Part shown: positions 9,080 to 18,084 of the stretch, piece after piece | Layout: each line of letters begins with the position of its first letter | Numbering within the stretch: position 1 is the first letter of the stretch | The notes under the pieces: generated by a model | Told to the model about the DNA's origin: nothing | The model's input: only the letters and a program-made list of their open reading frames with translations | The model's database searches: none | DNA from: Methylotenera_A sp963701715 | GTDB lineage: Bacteria; Pseudomonadota; Gammaproteobacteria; Burkholderiales; Methylophilaceae | Assembly (NCBI GenBank): GCA_963701715.1 | Contig: CAVPAX010000007.1 | Coordinates: forward strand, 113,375 to 177,374 | DNA: 64,000 nt | Direction: 5' to 3' | Translations under genes and position numbers: made by a program

Positions 9080-10258
9080 TTAGAACTTCAAATCTGCTTT
9101 CAAATCATCCACATACTCTAGTCCTACCGCAATCCGCACCAAATTATCGTTAATGCCCGCCTCCGCGCGTGCCTCTGCCGTGATGCGGCTGTGCGTGGTG
9201 GTGGCCGGGTGCGTAATCGTGCTTTTTGCATCGCCAAGATTCGCAGTAATCGAAATCAGCTCGGTCGCATCAATCAACGACCAGGCGGCTTCCTGCTGCG
9301 TTTGGCCAGCCTTTGGTTTCACCTCAAAACTCACAATGCCGCCACCGTTCACTTGCTGCCTCATCGCCAGCGCATGCTGCGGATGCGATTTCAAGCCTGG
9401 GTAATACACCCTTGCCACTTGTGGTTGTGCTTCTAGCCAAGTCGCGAGTTCCAGTGCACGCTTGGCATGTGCTTCCATACGCACATGCAGCGTTTCCAGC
9501 CCTTTTAAAAATACCCAAGCGTTAAATGCGCTCATCGTCACGCCCGCCGTGCGCAAAAAGCCGTACACTGGCTCCATGAGTGCCTTGCTGCCCAACACTG
9601 CGCCACCCAAGCATCTACCTTGCCCGTCAATATACTTAGTTGCAGAGTGAATAATAATATCCGCGCCTAATTTCAACGGTTTTTGAATCGCCGGCGTGCA
9701 GAAGCAGTTATCCACCACCAAATGCGCGCCAGCCTTGTGGGCAATGCTCGCCAAGGCCGCAATATCGCACACTTCGGTGAGCGGATTTGATGGTGTCTCC
9801 ACAAAAAACAGTTTGGTTTTTGGCGTAATTGCGGCTTGCCACGCGTTGGTATCGGTCAAAGACACGAACGTCACCTGCAAACCCCAGCGCGCGAGAATGT
9901 TGCTGAACAATTGCACCGACGTGCCAAAAATGCTGCGCGAGGCCACCACATGGTCGCCAGCGCTGCATAAAGCCATCACACAGGCCAATATCGCCGACAT
10001 GCCAGTGGAAGTCGCCACACATTGCTCTGCACCTTCCAGCGCCGCCAGTTTGTTTTGAAACATGGTGACGGTAGGATTAGTAAAGCGCGAATAAATATTA
10101 CCCGGCTCCGTGCCGCCAAAGCGCGCTGCAGCTTGCGCTGCGCTGTTAAAGCGGAAACTTGAATTTAAGAACAAGGCTTCAGAATTTTCGCCAAATTCAG
10201 TCATCACGCTGCCCGCACGCACGCTCAAGGTTTCAGGATGGTATTTATGCTTATTCAT
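9080..10258 (-). CDS. metZ: O-succinylhomoserine sulfhydrylase
   Basis: Cys/Met-metabolism PLP enzyme that makes homocysteine directly from O-succinylhomoserine and sulfide. From the ATG at 10258 it is 392 aa; the frame reaches 10303, but that extension overlaps the terminator upstream. The PLP lysine is K208 in HSATKYIDGQGR, and ETPSNPL near 154 and the C-terminal SLGD-like NLGDAKSTITHPA fit the family. It could in principle use O-acetylhomoserine, since MetZ and MetY are close relatives, but the length (about 390 rather than about 430) favours MetZ. A promoter, SAM-II riboswitch and terminator directly upstream indicate repression when S-adenosylmethionine is plentiful. Confidence 0.93.
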   Translation of the reverse strand: MNKHKYHPETLSVRAGSVMTEFGENSEALFLNSSFRFNSAAQAAARFGGTEPGNIYSRFTNPTVTMFQNKLAALEGAEQCVATSTGMSAILACVMALCSAGDHVVASRSIFGTSVQLFSNILARWGLQVTFVSLTDTNAWQAAITPKTKLFFVETPSNPLTEVCDIAALASIAHKAGAHLVVDNCFCTPAIQKPLKLGADIIIHSATKYIDGQGRCLGGAVLGSKALMEPVYGFLRTAGVTMSAFNAWVFLKGLETLHVRMEAHAKRALELATWLEAQPQVARVYYPGLKSHPQHALAMRQQVNGGGIVSFEVKPKAGQTQQEAAWSLIDATELISITANLGDAKSTITHPATTTHSRITAEARAEAGINDNLVRIAVGLEYVDDLKADLKF

Positions 10259-10283
10259 AATAATCTCAAAATTTTCAGGGTAT

Positions 10284-10323
10284 AAAAAAACCCGTGTTAG
10301 CAAAGTAGCTAAAACGGGTTTTT
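10284..10323 (-). terminator. intrinsic terminator serving as SAM-II expression platform
   Basis: On the minus strand AAACCCGTTTTAGC (10321-10308) pairs with GCTAACACGGGTTT (10301-10288) at 13 of 14 positions around a 6-nt loop, then runs into seven U residues. It ends only about 25 nt before the metZ ATG, leaving no room for another promoter, so metZ mRNA must read through it. Its 5' arm contains UUUAGC, complementary to the GCUAAA of the riboswitch aptamer, giving a clear antiterminator option. It can also stop transcripts coming from purF. Confidence 0.85.
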
Positions 10324-10333
10324 AGGGCTCTCG

Positions 10334-10406
10334 CTTTAGCAGAATTTATTATGCGCTCGCAAGCTGAGTAAGGCTTTGTTTGAAATTGGCCACTCAAATC
10401 AGCGCA
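10334..10406 (-). promoter_or_regulatory. SAM-II (SAM-alpha) riboswitch upstream of metZ
   Basis: Read on the minus strand, P1 is UGCGCU (10406-10401) with AGCGCA (10357-10352). The P1 5' strand runs into the conserved UGAUUUG (10401-10395 plus the preceding U). An accessory hairpin (UGAGUGGC with GCC-UU-ACUCA) follows, then GCUUGCG just before the P1 3' strand, then AAUAAAUU (10350-10343) and GCUAAA (10340-10335). These elements, in this order, are the SAM-II consensus as I know it. SAM-II switches elsewhere control metA, metX, metZ and metC, so the gene matches. SAM binding would hold GCUAAA in the pseudoknot and let the downstream terminator form. Confidence 0.9.
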
Positions 10407-10411
10407 ATTAA

Positions 10412-10440
10412 ATGGTATGCCTATAAAATCCCTACGTCAA
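10412..10440 (-). promoter_or_regulatory. predicted sigma-70 promoter for the metZ leader
   Basis: On the minus strand TTGACG (10440-10435) and TACCAT (10417-10412) are separated by 17 nt. Transcription would begin about 6 nt downstream, almost exactly at the first base of riboswitch helix P1. The promoter lies between the purF stop and the aptamer, making metZ a separately controlled unit. Confidence 0.6.
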
Positions 10441-10454
10441 GCAACATATTTAAA

Positions 10455-12008
10455 TTATGCCTCCGCTGCTTCTTCAGAGTTTTCATTTTCCTGGCTATCA
10501 ATTAAGTTCAAGTCCATCTGCGTACTCGCATTGGCCGGTTTTTGCTTTTTATTGGCGTCACCTCGTGCAGCCTCAATGCGATTCAGATAGGCCGCATCCA
10601 CATCACCCGTCACATATTTACCATCAAAACAGCTGCAGTCAAATACTTTCATCTTCGGGTTAGATTTGGAAATGTCGCGCACTAGAGCATCCAGATCTTG
10701 ATAAATCAGCGCGTCCGCACCGATTTCTTTGCAAATCTCATCGTCAGTGCGGCCGGTTGCCAACAGCTCGTCACGGCTTGGCATATCAATGCCATACACA
10801 TTGGGGAAGCGCACCGGCGGTGCTGCTGAGGCAAAAAATACTTTATTGGCGCCGGCATCGCGCGCCATCTGCACGATCTGCTGCGACGTCGTGCCGCGTA
10901 CGATGGAGTCATCCACGAGCAAAACGTTTTTTCCTTTAAATTCAATGCCTATTGGATTAAGTTTTTGCCTTACAGATTTCTTGCGCAGGGCTTGTCCCGG
11001 CATAATGAATGTGCGGCCTATATAGCGGTTTTTGATGAAACCTTCACGGTAATCCAGCCCTAGAGCAATACCAACCTGCAGAGCACTTGGGCGGCTGGTA
11101 TCAGGAATAGGAATTACCACATCAATTTTCTTGTCAGACCATTCTCGCTTAATTTTTTCAGCCAGGCTGGTGCCCATATCCAGGCGTGTTTGGTATACAG
11201 AAACACCATCAATCACCGAATCAGGCCGTGCAAGGTAGACATATTCAAAAATACATGGTGTGAGTGTAGGTTTTTCTGCACATTGTCGACTAAAAAAATT
11301 ACCTTCCATATCAATAAAAACAGCTTCGCCAGGCTCCACATCGCGTATTAACTTAAAGCCTAATACGTCGAGCGCTACGCTTTCTGATGCAACGATATAC
11401 TCTGTGCCTTTTTCTGTTTCTTGCTTACCAATCACTAATGGCCTAATACCATGCGGATCGCGAAATGCCAGCAAACCAAAATTAGCAATCATGGCAACTA
11501 CTGCATACGCGCCTTTGCAGCGTTTGTGCACGCCAGCAACCGCATCAAACGCCATGTCTGTATTCAGCACCGCATTGCGTGAGGTCTTTTCGATTTCATG
11601 TGCTAGCACATTCAACAACACTTCAGAATCCGAATTCGTATTGATATGGCGCAAATCCTGACGGAACATTTCTGATTTTAATTGTTCAGAATTCGTTAAA
11701 TTTCCATTATGTCCCAGCACGATGCCAAACGGCGAATTGACATAGAACGGCTGTGCTTCTGCGGCGCTGGAAGATCCAGCGGTCGGATAGCGCACATGTG
11801 CAATACCCACATTGCCGACCAAACTGCGCATGTGACGTGTTTGAAAAACGTCTTTTACCAGCCCGTTATTCTTATGCATAAAAAATGTGTTTCCATCGCA
11901 TGTCACAATACCTGCAGCATCTTGTCCTCGATGCTGCAACACCAGCAAACCATCGTATAGCAATTGGTTTACCGGGTTCTTACCTACGATACCTAAAATT
12001 CCACACAT
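10455..12008 (-). CDS. purF: amidophosphoribosyltransferase
   Basis: First committed enzyme of purine synthesis: PRPP plus glutamine gives phosphoribosylamine. It is 517 aa. The N-terminal nucleophile glutaminase is shown by MCGILGIVG with C2 exposed once Met is removed, and by CDGN and HVRYPTAG further on. The PRPP-binding loop is VLLVDDSIVRGTT in the C-terminal phosphoribosyltransferase domain. The last 40 residues are a low-complexity acidic tail. It lies 44 nt after cvpA, and cvpA-purF linkage is widespread in proteobacteria. Confidence 0.97.
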   Translation of the reverse strand: MCGILGIVGKNPVNQLLYDGLLVLQHRGQDAAGIVTCDGNTFFMHKNNGLVKDVFQTRHMRSLVGNVGIAHVRYPTAGSSSAAEAQPFYVNSPFGIVLGHNGNLTNSEQLKSEMFRQDLRHINTNSDSEVLLNVLAHEIEKTSRNAVLNTDMAFDAVAGVHKRCKGAYAVVAMIANFGLLAFRDPHGIRPLVIGKQETEKGTEYIVASESVALDVLGFKLIRDVEPGEAVFIDMEGNFFSRQCAEKPTLTPCIFEYVYLARPDSVIDGVSVYQTRLDMGTSLAEKIKREWSDKKIDVVIPIPDTSRPSALQVGIALGLDYREGFIKNRYIGRTFIMPGQALRKKSVRQKLNPIGIEFKGKNVLLVDDSIVRGTTSQQIVQMARDAGANKVFFASAAPPVRFPNVYGIDMPSRDELLATGRTDDEICKEIGADALIYQDLDALVRDISKSNPKMKVFDCSCFDGKYVTGDVDAAYLNRIEAARGDANKKQKPANASTQMDLNLIDSQENENSEEAAEA

Positions 12009-12052
12009 AAATTAATGTCCTGAAGCAATTATGCTATTTAATCAGAATAAAG

Positions 12053-12544
12053 CTAATCATACTTGATATGTTTCGCCACAGCCTGTGGCACCCATGGCAA
12101 GACCGTTTTTACTAAAGCCTCTAATGGTGAGCTAAACATGGCATTTGTCCATCTTGCATCTTTCGGCAAGTTGGTCAAACCTGACAGAAATACCAGAACA
12201 CACACGATTAGTAACCCGCGTGCAAAGCCAAATAAAGCACCAATAAATCGATTAAACCAGTTAAGACCAATTTTTTTTATTAAACTAGAAAGTGCTATCG
12301 TTAATAAACTGGCAATCAGCAGCACACCCAAAAAAAGTATCAAAAATGCAGCAAGTACTTTCAATGGTTCCGTGGGAATATCTTGCGGTAACAAGGGAAC
12401 AAGCTGTACTGTGTAAGTTTTGGCAATATAAAACGCTGCTATCCAGCCACCGATTGCCAATACCTCCCTTACTGCACCGCGCATCATGCTCACGACAATC
12501 GATATGCCTATAATGAGCAGAACTGTATAATCGAAACTAGTCAT
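12053..12544 (-). CDS. cvpA: CvpA family membrane protein
   Basis: 163-aa inner-membrane protein with four hydrophobic segments (about 5-22, 28-42, 62-85 and 102-122), matching the CvpA/colicin V production family. The motif GAVREVL near residue 23 and the glycine-rich third and fourth helices are typical. The biochemical role is unsettled; in E. coli it is needed for colicin V export and has been linked to envelope integrity. It sits between a SPOR-domain gene and purF. Confidence 0.9.
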   Translation of the reverse strand: MTSFDYTVLLIIGISIVVSMMRGAVREVLAIGGWIAAFYIAKTYTVQLVPLLPQDIPTEPLKVLAAFLILFLGVLLIASLLTIALSSLIKKIGLNWFNRFIGALFGFARGLLIVCVLVFLSGLTNLPKDARWTNAMFSSPLEALVKTVLPWVPQAVAKHIKYD

Positions 12545-12575
12545 TCAGTGCTACTTTGCCTATTATAGGCACGCA

Positions 12576-13169
12576 TTATTGACTGACCACCATTCCTGCC
12601 AGCCCAGCATCCTTAATGTTTTCCAGCGCAATAGCAGCTTCATTCCTATCGCCAAATACTTGCGTACGTAAACGAATTTTTTGCCCCTTCGCAGTGCTTA
12701 TTTTTTCTGTTTGCGATTTGTAACCCAAATCGCTCAATTTAGCCTGCAACTGCTTAACATTAGCTTCGTCAGAAAAAACACCAATTTGCACATAGAACTT
12801 GTGATTGGCCACATCTTTCGGCTTGGGTGCTTCTTTTGCAGGCGCTTCTTCACTTGTTATTACTGCGGCAGCTTCTGGGTCAGAGCTTGATGTGTCTGAA
12901 GACTCTGTTACCTTAGGTGATTCTATAGCAGGCGGTTCAGTTGGTACAATATTAGAATCGAAATCTGAGGGTGCTGCAGGGATAACAGCCTGTTGTTCAT
13001 TTGGTAATGTAATAGTGATTTTTTCTTGCGGATCAGATGCGATGCGGTCTTTCAGTACCATTGGCAATACAATCACCATCAACAACACCAATGCAATTGC
13101 CCCTACAAGACGGCGGCGTGCGCGTTTTTTAAAATTGATTTCCTGATCGCTAGCGGGGGTCTTTTGCAT
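12576..13169 (-). CDS. SPOR domain-containing inner-membrane protein (DedD-like)
   Basis: About 197 aa from the ATG at 13169; a TTG at 13184 would add five residues and has a GAGAG upstream, so the start is open. A basic KKRARRRL stretch precedes one membrane helix (about 21-40). A Ser/Glu/Pro-rich periplasmic linker follows, then a C-terminal SPOR domain (about 125-197) beginning KFYVQIGVFSDEANVKQL, which binds denuded peptidoglycan at division sites. The arrangement matches DedD, and dedD-cvpA-purF is a known order, so a septal role is likely. Confidence 0.88.
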   Translation of the reverse strand: MQKTPASDQEINFKKRARRRLVGAIALVLLMVIVLPMVLKDRIASDPQEKITITLPNEQQAVIPAAPSDFDSNIVPTEPPAIESPKVTESSDTSSSDPEAAAVITSEEAPAKEAPKPKDVANHKFYVQIGVFSDEANVKQLQAKLSDLGYKSQTEKISTAKGQKIRLRTQVFGDRNEAAIALENIKDAGLAGMVVSQ

Positions 13170-13198
13170 ATTAAATGCTTTCAAAAATGCGCTCTCAA

Positions 13199-14482
13199 TT
13201 AACTTTTTTGCGCCGACACAAATTTTATGGCATCTGCTACTGTATAAAATGAGCCAAACACGATTATTCTATCATTTTTATCAGCTTCTTTACATGCGGC
13301 CGCAAGTGCAGCACCTACCTGTGCATACAATTGCACAGAGAATTTATCTACTTTTTTGATAAGGCTTTTCTGCAATTCCAGTGCTTTTGCACCACGCGCG
13401 CTATGAATGTCGGCTAAGTACCACTTTGAAATGTGCGGTACTAGCGCGTTTGTCACTCCTTCAATATCCTTGTCTGCAAGCATGGCAAATACTGCCAGTG
13501 TGCGCCCGGAGCAAGGTATTGATTGCAAATTTAGTGCTAGTGACTTTGCTGCATGCGGATTATGCGCAACATCCACGATAATCTCCGGTTTGGATTGAAT
13601 TATCTGAAACCGACCTGTTAATTCAACCCTCTCTAAAGCTGCATAGATATTGGCCTCTGCCACAGGCAATACAGCACTCAAATACTGTACAGCACATAAA
13701 ACACAAGCAGCATTGTTCAATTGAAAATCACCAACAAGACCGAGAATTGGCAATTGAAAAGTCTGCCCTCCGGACGAGTATTGCCAACCTTGAGTGGTTT
13801 TCTTCACCTGAAAATCACGGTTGATTAATTGCAGATGCGCGCCGATCTGTGAAGCGTAACTCACCAGACTTGTCGGTGGATTTTCATCACCGCATATGGC
13901 GAGCTTGTTTTTGCGAAAAATGCCAGCCTTTTCAAAACCAATTTTTTCACGCGATTCGCCAAGATATTCCATGTGGTCTAAATCAACCGTAGTGACAATC
14001 GAGCAGGCTGGCTCAAAGATATTCACCGCATCCAGTCTGCCGCCCAAACCCACCTCTAAAATGACGATATCTAAATTTGCACGGCAAAAATACCACATTG
14101 CAGCGAGTGTGCCCATTTCAAAATAGGTAAGTGCAACATCACCACGCGCCGACTCAACAGCCTCAAATGCCAAGCATAAGTCTTGGTCGGAGATTTCCTG
14201 TTGGTTAACACGCACACGCTCGTTATAGCGAATAAGATGCGGAGATGTATAGCACCCAACGCGATAGCCGGCTTTGCTATATATTTGACTTAAAATCTCA
14301 CAACTGGAACCTTTACCATTTGTACCGGCAATTGTAATAATTGGAAAATTGTGTGTTAACTGGAGATTGTCTGCAACGGCTTTCACTCTATCTAAACCCA
14401 TGGCAATGGATTTGGGATGCAAAGCCTCAATATAAGTCAACCACTCTTGTGCAGTGCTTGGCTTTGGTTGAGCGTTAATCAC
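13199..14482 (-). CDS. folC: bifunctional folylpolyglutamate/dihydrofolate synthase
   Basis: 427-aa Mur-ligase-like ATPase that adds glutamate to dihydropteroate and extends folate polyglutamate tails. The P-loop is TIAGTNGKGSS at about 50-60, and LEVGLGGRLDAVN near 140-152 is the second family signature. DVAHNPHAA in the C-terminal domain is also diagnostic. The start is GTG at 14482 with no strong ribosome binding site, so a slightly different start is possible. It lies between accD and the SPOR gene in the usual order. Confidence 0.95.
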   Translation of the reverse strand: MINAQPKPSTAQEWLTYIEALHPKSIAMGLDRVKAVADNLQLTHNFPIITIAGTNGKGSSCEILSQIYSKAGYRVGCYTSPHLIRYNERVRVNQQEISDQDLCLAFEAVESARGDVALTYFEMGTLAAMWYFCRANLDIVILEVGLGGRLDAVNIFEPACSIVTTVDLDHMEYLGESREKIGFEKAGIFRKNKLAICGDENPPTSLVSYASQIGAHLQLINRDFQVKKTTQGWQYSSGGQTFQLPILGLVGDFQLNNAACVLCAVQYLSAVLPVAEANIYAALERVELTGRFQIIQSKPEIIVDVAHNPHAAKSLALNLQSIPCSGRTLAVFAMLADKDIEGVTNALVPHISKWYLADIHSARGAKALELQKSLIKKVDKFSVQLYAQVGAALAAACKEADKNDRIIVFGSFYTVADAIKFVSAQKS

Positions 14483-14517
14483 AAGTGGATGAAATCGATA
14501 AGCTGAAGTCGATAAAT

Positions 14518-15387
14518 TTATGCTGCTTTTGGAGCTCGCATCAAGCCAGATAAAATATTAGCCAGTTTTTGACGCATTTCACGACGATCCACAATTAAGT
14601 CTACTGCGCCATGCTCCACTAGGAACTCTGCGCGCTGAAAACCCTCCGGTAAGGTTTCGCGTACAGTTTGTTCAATCACTCTCGGGCCGGCAAACCCGAT
14701 CAATGCATTAGGCTCAGCAATGATAATATCGCCAAGCATAGCAAAGCTAGCAGATACTCCACCCATGGTTGGGTCTGTTAATACTGAAATATAAGGCAAA
14801 CCTGCCTGCGAGAGCTTAGTAAGTGCGGCGCTGGTTTTAGCCATCTGCATCAGAGAAAACAATCCTTCTTGCATGCGAGCACCACCACTGGCTGAAATGC
14901 AAATAAAAGGTGCTTTAAGCTTGATAGCCGCTTCAACGCCGCGTGCAAACCGCTCACCCACCACGGAACCCATCGACCCGCCCATAAATTTAAACTCAAA
15001 CGCGGCCACGACAACATTTAGACCGTGAATTTTACCTTGCATAACGACTAAAGCATCCTTCTCACCGCCTTCTTTTTGTGCCGCTTTCATGCGTTCAGCA
15101 TAGCTTTTGCTATCCTTGAATTTTAGTGGATCGATAGGTTCTACGTTTGCACCTATTTCTATGCGTTTTTCTTCCGGGTCTAACAGTTGATTTAAACGAT
15201 CGCGCGCGCCAATACGGTTGTGATATCCACACTTTGGACATACTTCTGAGTTGGCCTCTAAATCAGTTTTATAAAGCACTGTCATGCAAGATGCGCATTT
15301 GCTCCACAAACCTTCAGGCACATTTCTTCTCTGCGCTGCGCCAACTACACGTTTAATTTTTTGTGGGATTTTATCTAACCAGCTCAT
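14518..15387 (-). CDS. accD: acetyl-CoA carboxylase carboxyltransferase subunit beta
   Basis: 289 aa. It forms the carboxyltransferase with AccA that makes malonyl-CoA. The N-terminal zinc ribbon has C31-x2-C34 and C50-x2-C53. The crotonase-like core contains SASGGARMQEG and LTDPTMGGVSASFA. It follows trpA by 17 nt; the trpF-trpB-trpA-accD-folC series is common in betaproteobacteria. Confidence 0.97.
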   Translation of the reverse strand: MSWLDKIPQKIKRVVGAAQRRNVPEGLWSKCASCMTVLYKTDLEANSEVCPKCGYHNRIGARDRLNQLLDPEEKRIEIGANVEPIDPLKFKDSKSYAERMKAAQKEGGEKDALVVMQGKIHGLNVVVAAFEFKFMGGSMGSVVGERFARGVEAAIKLKAPFICISASGGARMQEGLFSLMQMAKTSAALTKLSQAGLPYISVLTDPTMGGVSASFAMLGDIIIAEPNALIGFAGPRVIEQTVRETLPEGFQRAEFLVEHGAVDLIVDRREMRQKLANILSGLMRAPKAA

Positions 15388-15404
15388 TTTTCACTCCTTA
15401 AACA

Positions 15405-16202
15405 TCAAGCATCGACTGCAGCGCGCAATTCCCGCATTAGTTGACTAACATTCGTTAGCAGATTGTCTTCATTTGACTGCTCAATCGCAATCACCATTCG
15501 GCTACCTACCACGACAGCATCAGCAATTGCAGCCACTTTTTTGGCTGTAGCCGCGTCCTTTACACCAAATCCTACACCGATTGGCAAATTGGTTTTTTTT
15601 CTAATATCCGCAACACGTGCTTTCACTTCTTCAATATCCAAATTAGCCGCACCTGTAACACCCTTTAGTGAAACATAATACAAGAACCCGCTTGCTTGTT
15701 TTACGATGAGATCTACACGTGCAGCATCGCTGGTAGGTGATAGCAAAAAGATGCTATCCATACCATTGGTCTGCAACGCGGCAATAAATTCTTTACATTC
15801 CTCTGGTGGATAATCTACCGTCAGAACACCATCAACGCCAGCAGCTTTAGCCGACTGAGTAAATTTATCAGCGCCCATCGCCTCAATCGGGTTTGCATAA
15901 CCCATTAATACAATTGGAGTTTTATCGTCACTCAGACGAAACTCTCGCACCATTTCCAATACTTGGCTTAACCCCACTTTATGCATTAGTGCACGTTCAC
16001 TAGCACGCTGGATCACAGGGCCGTCTGCCATCGGATCAGAAAATGGAATGCCCAATTCGATCATATCTGCACCGGACTTCACTAATGCATGCATTAGACT
16101 TACGGTATATTTAGGATGAGGATCACCAGCTGTGATGTAGGGAATTAGAGCTTTTTTGTTACTTGCTTTAAGGGCAGAAAAAACAGTTTGAATGCGTGAC
16201 AT
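15405..16202 (-). CDS. trpA: tryptophan synthase alpha chain
   Basis: 265-aa TIM barrel that cleaves indole-3-glycerol phosphate and passes indole to TrpB. The catalytic glutamate and aspartate lie in MIELGIPFSDPMADGPVIQ (residues about 47-65) and VDGVLTVDYPPEE. GVGFGV and VVGSRMV near the C-terminus bind phosphate. It lies 7 nt after trpB, consistent with one message and the alpha2-beta2 complex. Confidence 0.97.
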   Translation of the reverse strand: MSRIQTVFSALKASNKKALIPYITAGDPHPKYTVSLMHALVKSGADMIELGIPFSDPMADGPVIQRASERALMHKVGLSQVLEMVREFRLSDDKTPIVLMGYANPIEAMGADKFTQSAKAAGVDGVLTVDYPPEECKEFIAALQTNGMDSIFLLSPTSDAARVDLIVKQASGFLYYVSLKGVTGAANLDIEEVKARVADIRKKTNLPIGVGFGVKDAATAKKVAAIADAVVVGSRMVIAIEQSNEDNLLTNVSQLMRELRAAVDA

Positions 16203-16209
16203 GAGTTTC

Positions 16210-17412
16210 TTATAAGGTAATATTTGAGAGTTTTGCGACTGTATTAATATCTTTGTCGCCGCGTCCGGATAAATTCACTAATATGATTTCATCTTTACGC
16301 ATGGTTTTGGCCATTTTTTCAGCATGTGCAAGCGCGTGACTGGACTCCAGCGCCGGAATAATGCCTTCAGTACGGCATAAATTATGAAATGCAGCCAAAG
16401 CCTCATCATCAGTAATGGCAACATATTCAGCACGTTTAATATCTTTTAGCCAAGCATGCTCAGGACCAACCCCAGGATAATCCAAACCTGCAGAGATTGA
16501 ATGCGTTTCAATAATATTACCATCGCTGTCTTGCATTAAATAAGTGCGGTTGCCATGCAACACGCCAATTGGACTATTTGCAGTTAACGGGGCTGCGTGC
16601 ATACCCGAATTTAAACCGTATCCAGCAGCCTCTACACCTATCAAGCGCACATTTGGCACATCGATATATGGATAGAAAATACCCATTGCATTTGAACCAC
16701 CGCCTACACAAGCAACGATAGCGTCTGGCTGACGTCCTACCATCTCCAGCATTTGTTCTTTGGCTTCAACGCCTATCACTGATTGAAAATCACGTACCAT
16801 CATGGGATAAGGATGCGGGCCTGCCACAGTCCCGATAATATAAAACGTATTGGATATATTGGTTACCCAGTCGCGCATAGCCTCGTTAAGCGCATCCTTT
16901 AGCGTTTTAGAGCCACTTTCCACCGGCACTACTGTTGCGCCCAGCAACTTCATTCTAAACACGTTAGGTGCTTGGCGCTTAACATCCTCGCTACCCATAT
17001 AAACAACACACTCCAAGCCCAGACGCGCGGCAATCGTTGCGGTAGCTACACCATGCTGTCCTGCGCCGGTTTCTGCAATCACCCGTGGCTTACCCATACG
17101 CTTCGCTAATAGCGCTTGGCCAATAGTGTTATTTACCTTGTGTGCGCCAGTGTGGTTTAGATCTTCGCGTTTTAAGTAGATTTGTGCGCCACCGACTTTT
17201 TTAGTCCAGCGTTCGGCAAAATATATTGGACTCGGACGACCGACAAAATGTTTTAAATCATAGGCAAATTCAGCCAAAAACTCAGGATCATGCCGATATT
17301 TTTCATACATGACGCGCAGTTCTTCCAGCGCCTCAACCAAAGTTTCTGCGACAAAAATACCGCCAAATTGTCCAAAATGACCGCGCTCGTCGGGCATATC
17401 ATAAAGCTGCAT
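16210..17412 (-). CDS. trpB: tryptophan synthase beta chain
   Basis: 400-aa PLP enzyme joining indole and serine. The Schiff-base lysine is K92 in LNHTGAHKVNNTIGQ. GGGSNAMG binds the cofactor phosphate, and the ESSHALAHA and LSGRGDKD segments close the active site. Its start overlaps the end of trpF by 14 nt, so the two are probably translationally coupled. Confidence 0.98.
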   Translation of the reverse strand: MQLYDMPDERGHFGQFGGIFVAETLVEALEELRVMYEKYRHDPEFLAEFAYDLKHFVGRPSPIYFAERWTKKVGGAQIYLKREDLNHTGAHKVNNTIGQALLAKRMGKPRVIAETGAGQHGVATATIAARLGLECVVYMGSEDVKRQAPNVFRMKLLGATVVPVESGSKTLKDALNEAMRDWVTNISNTFYIIGTVAGPHPYPMMVRDFQSVIGVEAKEQMLEMVGRQPDAIVACVGGGSNAMGIFYPYIDVPNVRLIGVEAAGYGLNSGMHAAPLTANSPIGVLHGNRTYLMQDSDGNIIETHSISAGLDYPGVGPEHAWLKDIKRAEYVAITDDEALAAFHNLCRTEGIIPALESSHALAHAEKMAKTMRKDEIILVNLSGRGDKDINTVAKLSNITL

Positions 17413-18034
17413 TGCTCACTCCTTGCATGAATGCGGCAATTTTTCCCGCATCCTTGATTCCTTTAGTAATTTCCACACCGCCACTCACATCCACTGCATA
17501 TGGATTTACTTGCCTGATGGCCTTCCCAATATTTTTTGCGTTCAAACCACCTGCCAAAATAATGGGTTTAGGGAAGTTGGCAGGAATTAAATTCCAATCG
17601 AATGTCTGTCCTGTGCCGCCCATGGCTACCTCCGAGAACGCGTCCAAAAGCAGTGCTCTTGCAGTATGGTACTGTTGCGCATATTGTACCAAATTTGTGT
17701 CCGCTTTGACGCGGATAGCCTTGTAATACGGCAAGTTTATTTGTTCGCAATCATGCGGCAATTCATCTCCATGGAATTGCAAAGTATCCAAATGGACTTG
17801 GGATAAGACCGATTCGATTTCTGTTTTAGAAGCATTTACAAATAGACCCACCATACTCACAAAAGGCGGAATTTTGGCCACAATGTATTGCGCCTGAGCG
17901 ATTGTCACAAAACGTGGGCTTCCTGCATAAAACACCAAGCCAATGGCATCTGCACCAGCATTCACAGCCGCCAACGCATCTTCCACACGCGTAATGCCAC
18001 AAATCTTTACTCGAGTTCGTTTAATTTTATCCAT
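17399..18034 (-). CDS. trpF: phosphoribosylanthranilate isomerase
   Basis: 211-aa TIM barrel catalysing the Amadori rearrangement of phosphoribosylanthranilate. VKICGITRVEDA at 9-20 carries the catalytic base C12, and LLDAFSEVAMGGTGQTFDW contains the general acid aspartate and a phosphate-binding loop. DVSGGVEITKGIKD near the C-terminus is typical. The gene for the preceding step (trpD) and the indole-glycerol-phosphate synthase gene trpC are not in this window. Confidence 0.96.
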   Translation of the reverse strand: MDKIKRTRVKICGITRVEDALAAVNAGADAIGLVFYAGSPRFVTIAQAQYIVAKIPPFVSMVGLFVNASKTEIESVLSQVHLDTLQFHGDELPHDCEQINLPYYKAIRVKADTNLVQYAQQYHTARALLLDAFSEVAMGGTGQTFDWNLIPANFPKPIILAGGLNAKNIGKAIRQVNPYAVDVSGGVEITKGIKDAGKIAAFMQGVSNAAL

Positions 18035-18084
18035 AATCTGTAAGCGTAACGTAAACGTAACAAACTGTCAGTAAGGGCAGTCAT

